Of a stretch of DNA of 64,000 bases, positions 61,821 through 64,000 are shown piece after piece. A model generated the notes under the pieces. That model saw only the letters and a program-made list of their open reading frames with translations, was not told the origin of the DNA and did not search any database. The translations under genes and the position numbers were made by a program. The first letter of the stretch is position 1. The number at the start of each line of letters is the position of its first letter. Origin of the DNA: Clostridium sp. (GTDB lineage Bacteria > Bacteroidota > Bacteroidia > Bacteroidales > Bacteroidaceae); the NCBI GenBank assembly GCA_023663705.1, contig JAMPGY010000010.1:18076-82075 (forward strand), read 5' to 3'.

Positions 61821-63815
61821 ATGAAATTAAACCGTATGCTGTCCGCCACGGCGGCTTTTGTTGTGGGCATGTCTGCCATGGGGCAGGACAATGTGGTTTC
61901 CGTAGAGACGCGGAAACTCGGCTCCGAAGTGCAACCCACGATGTATGGCGTGTTCTTCGAGGATATCAATTATGCAGCCGATGGAGGACTCTATGCCGAG
62001 TTGGTGAAAAACCGTTCCTTTGAGTTTTACCCCGACCATTTCATGGGCTGGAAGATGTTCGGAAACGTGACGTTGAAGGACGACGGCCCCTTTGAGCGCA
62101 ATCCCCACTACGTGCGTCTGTCCGGTAGCGGGCATTCCGACAAGTGGACGGGTATTCAGAACGAGGGCTTCTTCGGTATCGGATTGAAGAAGGATGCCGA
62201 CTATCGCTTCTCCGTCTGGGCACGTGTGCCCGACGGACAACCGGTCAATCTCCTCGTGCAGTTCATCGATCAGCATTCGCGCGGCGAGCGTCAGCAGTTT
62301 GCCGAGCAGGTGCTGAAGGTCGATTCCCGGGAGTGGAAGAAGTATGAGGTCGTCATCCGTTCCGGACTCACCATCGATAAGGCCAACCTGCGCATCTTCC
62401 TCACCGACGGAAACCGGCGCACGGGCGGCAACAGCACCGTGGATCTGGAACACGTCTCCCTTTTCCCCGTGGACACTTGGATGGGACACGAGAACGGCAT
62501 GCGCAAGGATTTGGCACAGGCTCTCTACGACATGAAGCCCGGTGTGTTCCGTTTCCCCGGCGGATGTATCGTGGAGGGCACTGAGATTGCCGACCGCTAC
62601 CAGTGGAAGAACACCGTGGGCCCCGTCGAGAACCGTCCGCTCAACAAGAACCGCTGGGAATACACATTCAACTACCGTTTCTATCCCGACTATTTCCAGA
62701 GCTATGGTCTGGGATTCTACGAATATTTTCTCCTGTCCGAGGAGGTGGGAGCCGAACCGCTTCCGGTGCTCAATGTGGGCATGGTCTGCCAGTATCAGAA
62801 CTGGGACCGAGAGGCGGCGCACGTGCCTTGCACCGAGGCGGATCTGAAACCCTATATCGACGACTGTCTTGATCTCATCGAGTTTGCCAACGGTGGCACG
62901 GATACGCCTTGGGGCAAGGTGCGTGCCGAGATGGGTCATCCGGCTCCTTTCAACATGAAGCTTCTGGCCATAGGCAACGAACAGTGGGGCGAGTTCTACT
63001 TCAAGCGGCTCAAGCCTTTTGTCGAGGCCGTGCGTAAGGCGCATCCCGAGATCAAGATCATCGGCACGTCCGGCCCGGATTCCGAGGGTAAGAATTTCGA
63101 CCTCGGTTGGGAGGCCATGAAGGAACAGAAAGCCGATTTGGTGGACGAACATTTCTATCGCCCCATCGACTGGTTCAAGAACAGTATGAACCGCTACGAC
63201 GACTACGACCGGAAGGGACCGAAGGTTTTTGCCGGAGAATATGCCTGCCACGACCGGGGCAAGAAGTGGAACCATGCCGGAGCTTCTATCTACGAGGCAG
63301 CCTTTATGACCACACTGGAGCGCAATGCCGATGTGGTGCATATGGCCACGTACGCCCCGCTTTTTGCCCACGTGGACGGATGGCAGTGGCGCCCCGACAT
63401 GATCTGGTTCGACAATCTTCGCAGCGCCCGCACGGCCAGCTATTATGTACAGCAGATGTATGCCATGAACAAGGGTACCCACGTGCTCCCCGTGTCGCTT
63501 TCCGTACCTACGCCCAAGGGAGAGGACGGTCTCTTTGCCAGTGCTGTGTGGGATAAGGACACGCAGGAATACATCGTCAAGGTCATCAACACCACCGATC
63601 GTGCACAGCGCGTGCGCATCGAACTGAAGGATGCCAAGAAACTTTCCGCCACAGCCCGCACCATCACATTGGATTGCAGTGACTACGAGTTGGACAACAC
63701 GCCCGACAATCCCAATGCCGTGATGCCTGCCGAGGGTTTTGTGGCTGTCGGGAACGGGGTCATTGATACGTCCGTAAAGGGCAAGACCTTTGTGGTATAC
63801 CGGGTGAGAAAATAA
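61821..63815 (+). CDS. alpha-L-arabinofuranosidase, GH51
   Basis: Removes terminal arabinofuranose from arabinan, arabinoxylan or arabinogalactan. The 664-residue protein has a signal peptide (MKLNRMLSATAAFVVGMSAMGQ), then YGVFFEDINYAADGGLYAEL, a carbohydrate-binding-like beta domain (about 70-220), and the TIM barrel with FRFPGGCIVEGT, acid/base Glu387 in LLAIGNEQWGEF and nucleophile Glu473 in VFAGEYACHDRG. The C-terminal beta domain ends TFVVYRVRK. ATG 61821 is used because it gives the signal peptide; the in-frame stretch before it is AT-rich noncoding DNA. It stands alone here, with a terminator after it. Confidence 0.94.
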   Translation: MKLNRMLSATAAFVVGMSAMGQDNVVSVETRKLGSEVQPTMYGVFFEDINYAADGGLYAELVKNRSFEFYPDHFMGWKMFGNVTLKDDGPFERNPHYVRLSGSGHSDKWTGIQNEGFFGIGLKKDADYRFSVWARVPDGQPVNLLVQFIDQHSRGERQQFAEQVLKVDSREWKKYEVVIRSGLTIDKANLRIFLTDGNRRTGGNSTVDLEHVSLFPVDTWMGHENGMRKDLAQALYDMKPGVFRFPGGCIVEGTEIADRYQWKNTVGPVENRPLNKNRWEYTFNYRFYPDYFQSYGLGFYEYFLLSEEVGAEPLPVLNVGMVCQYQNWDREAAHVPCTEADLKPYIDDCLDLIEFANGGTDTPWGKVRAEMGHPAPFNMKLLAIGNEQWGEFYFKRLKPFVEAVRKAHPEIKIIGTSGPDSEGKNFDLGWEAMKEQKADLVDEHFYRPIDWFKNSMNRYDDYDRKGPKVFAGEYACHDRGKKWNHAGASIYEAAFMTTLERNADVVHMATYAPLFAHVDGWQWRPDMIWFDNLRSARTASYYVQQMYAMNKGTHVLPVSLSVPTPKGEDGLFASAVWDKDTQEYIVKVINTTDRAQRVRIELKDAKKLSATARTITLDCSDYELDNTPDNPNAVMPAEGFVAVGNGVIDTSVKGKTFVVYRVRK

Positions 63816-63840
63816 TTTTTCTGCAGTTTATTTCCATAAG

Positions 63841-63876
63841 GCGGTGTCATGCATAATAAGTGCGTGTCACCGCTTT
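63841..63876 (+). terminator. terminator after the GH51 gene
   Basis: GCGGTGTCATGCA (63841-63853) pairs with TGCGTGTCACCGC (63861-63873) with two mismatches and a 7-nt loop, followed by TTT. It is 25 bp after the stop. Confidence 0.75.
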
Positions 63877-63933
63877 CCCGTTTGTTTAAGTTCTGTTGCA
63901 GTCTCTTTTCGTATGCGTACATAAGTCTCTGCT

Positions 63934-64000
63934 GTACACGTAATGAAGGTTCTTATGTACGTGTACTGAAGGTCTTTATTTACGTGTACTGAAGGAGTTT
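63934..64000. repeat. short tandem repeats at the window edge
   Basis: Three adjacent units of about 22-23 bp at 63934-63955, 63956-63978 and 63979-64000 share the pattern (G)TACGTGTACTGAAGGTCTTTA; the first is more diverged (GTACACGTAATGAAGG). A weaker copy may precede at about 63916. The array continues beyond the window, so its length and purpose are unknown. Confidence 0.7.

Overview
The window reads as chromosomal DNA of a Bacteroidales bacterium, most likely a gut Prevotellaceae-type organism; Paraprevotella would fit, but I cannot confirm a genus. The reasons are Bacteroidetes-type promoters (TTTG, 19-21 bp, TAnnTTTG), few Shine-Dalgarno sites, conserved Bacteroidetes gene blocks (dnaE/psd/pssA/DUF4834, parA-parB-DUF5683-lytic transglycosylase-rsh, surE-lpxB, rsfS-ftsH-cdsA, purH-mreBCD-mrdA-rodA), and several exported proteins with C-terminal domains like those sorted by the type IX secretion system (T9SS). 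I saw no rRNA, tRNA, insertion sequence or CRISPR array.

Layout. 1-6.5 kb is housekeeping: dnaE (cut by the window edge), phosphatidylethanolamine synthesis (psd, pssA), tadA, yraN, birA and pyrH. 6.8-10.4 kb holds a hydrolase, an AraC regulator and a flavodoxin-like protein in a row, then a GH43 glycosidase. aroB and a large outer-membrane beta-barrel protein follow. 15.2-23.2 kb carries three T9SS-type surface or secreted proteins: a repeat protein, a subtilase and a 1234-residue leucine-rich-repeat protein; the last two form one operon. 23.4-39.8 kb is again mostly housekeeping: cls, rsmD, a RecD-like helicase, alaS, a MerR regulator, rsh, a lytic transglycosylase, parAB, surE and lpxB.

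40.0-49.3 kb is the accessory region and the most interesting part. A minus-strand operon encodes a 1347-residue subtilase with a dockerin-like module, then a 963-residue protein with three cohesin-like modules alternating with two HYDIN-like modules, then an unannotated 52-residue peptide. Both large proteins end in T9SS-type domains, which suggests a surface protease-scaffold pair. The operon has a leader of about 350 nt with strong stems, a possible pseudoknot and a terminator-like end. The subtilase gene has a sharply AT-rich core. Next to it is a low-GC AAA ATPase (DUF4143 type) whose promoter lies in four copies of a 16-bp motif at 32-33 bp spacing.

49.3-59.3 kb holds cdsA, ftsH, rsfS and the cell-shape cluster. 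That cluster is headed by a stand-alone IMP cyclohydrolase (purH lacking its transformylase half) followed by mreB, mreC, mreD, mrdA and rodA. 59.3-61.7 kb has a MORN-repeat/GH25 lysozyme fusion and an overlapping gene I do not recognise. The window ends with a GH51 arabinofuranosidase and short tandem repeats.
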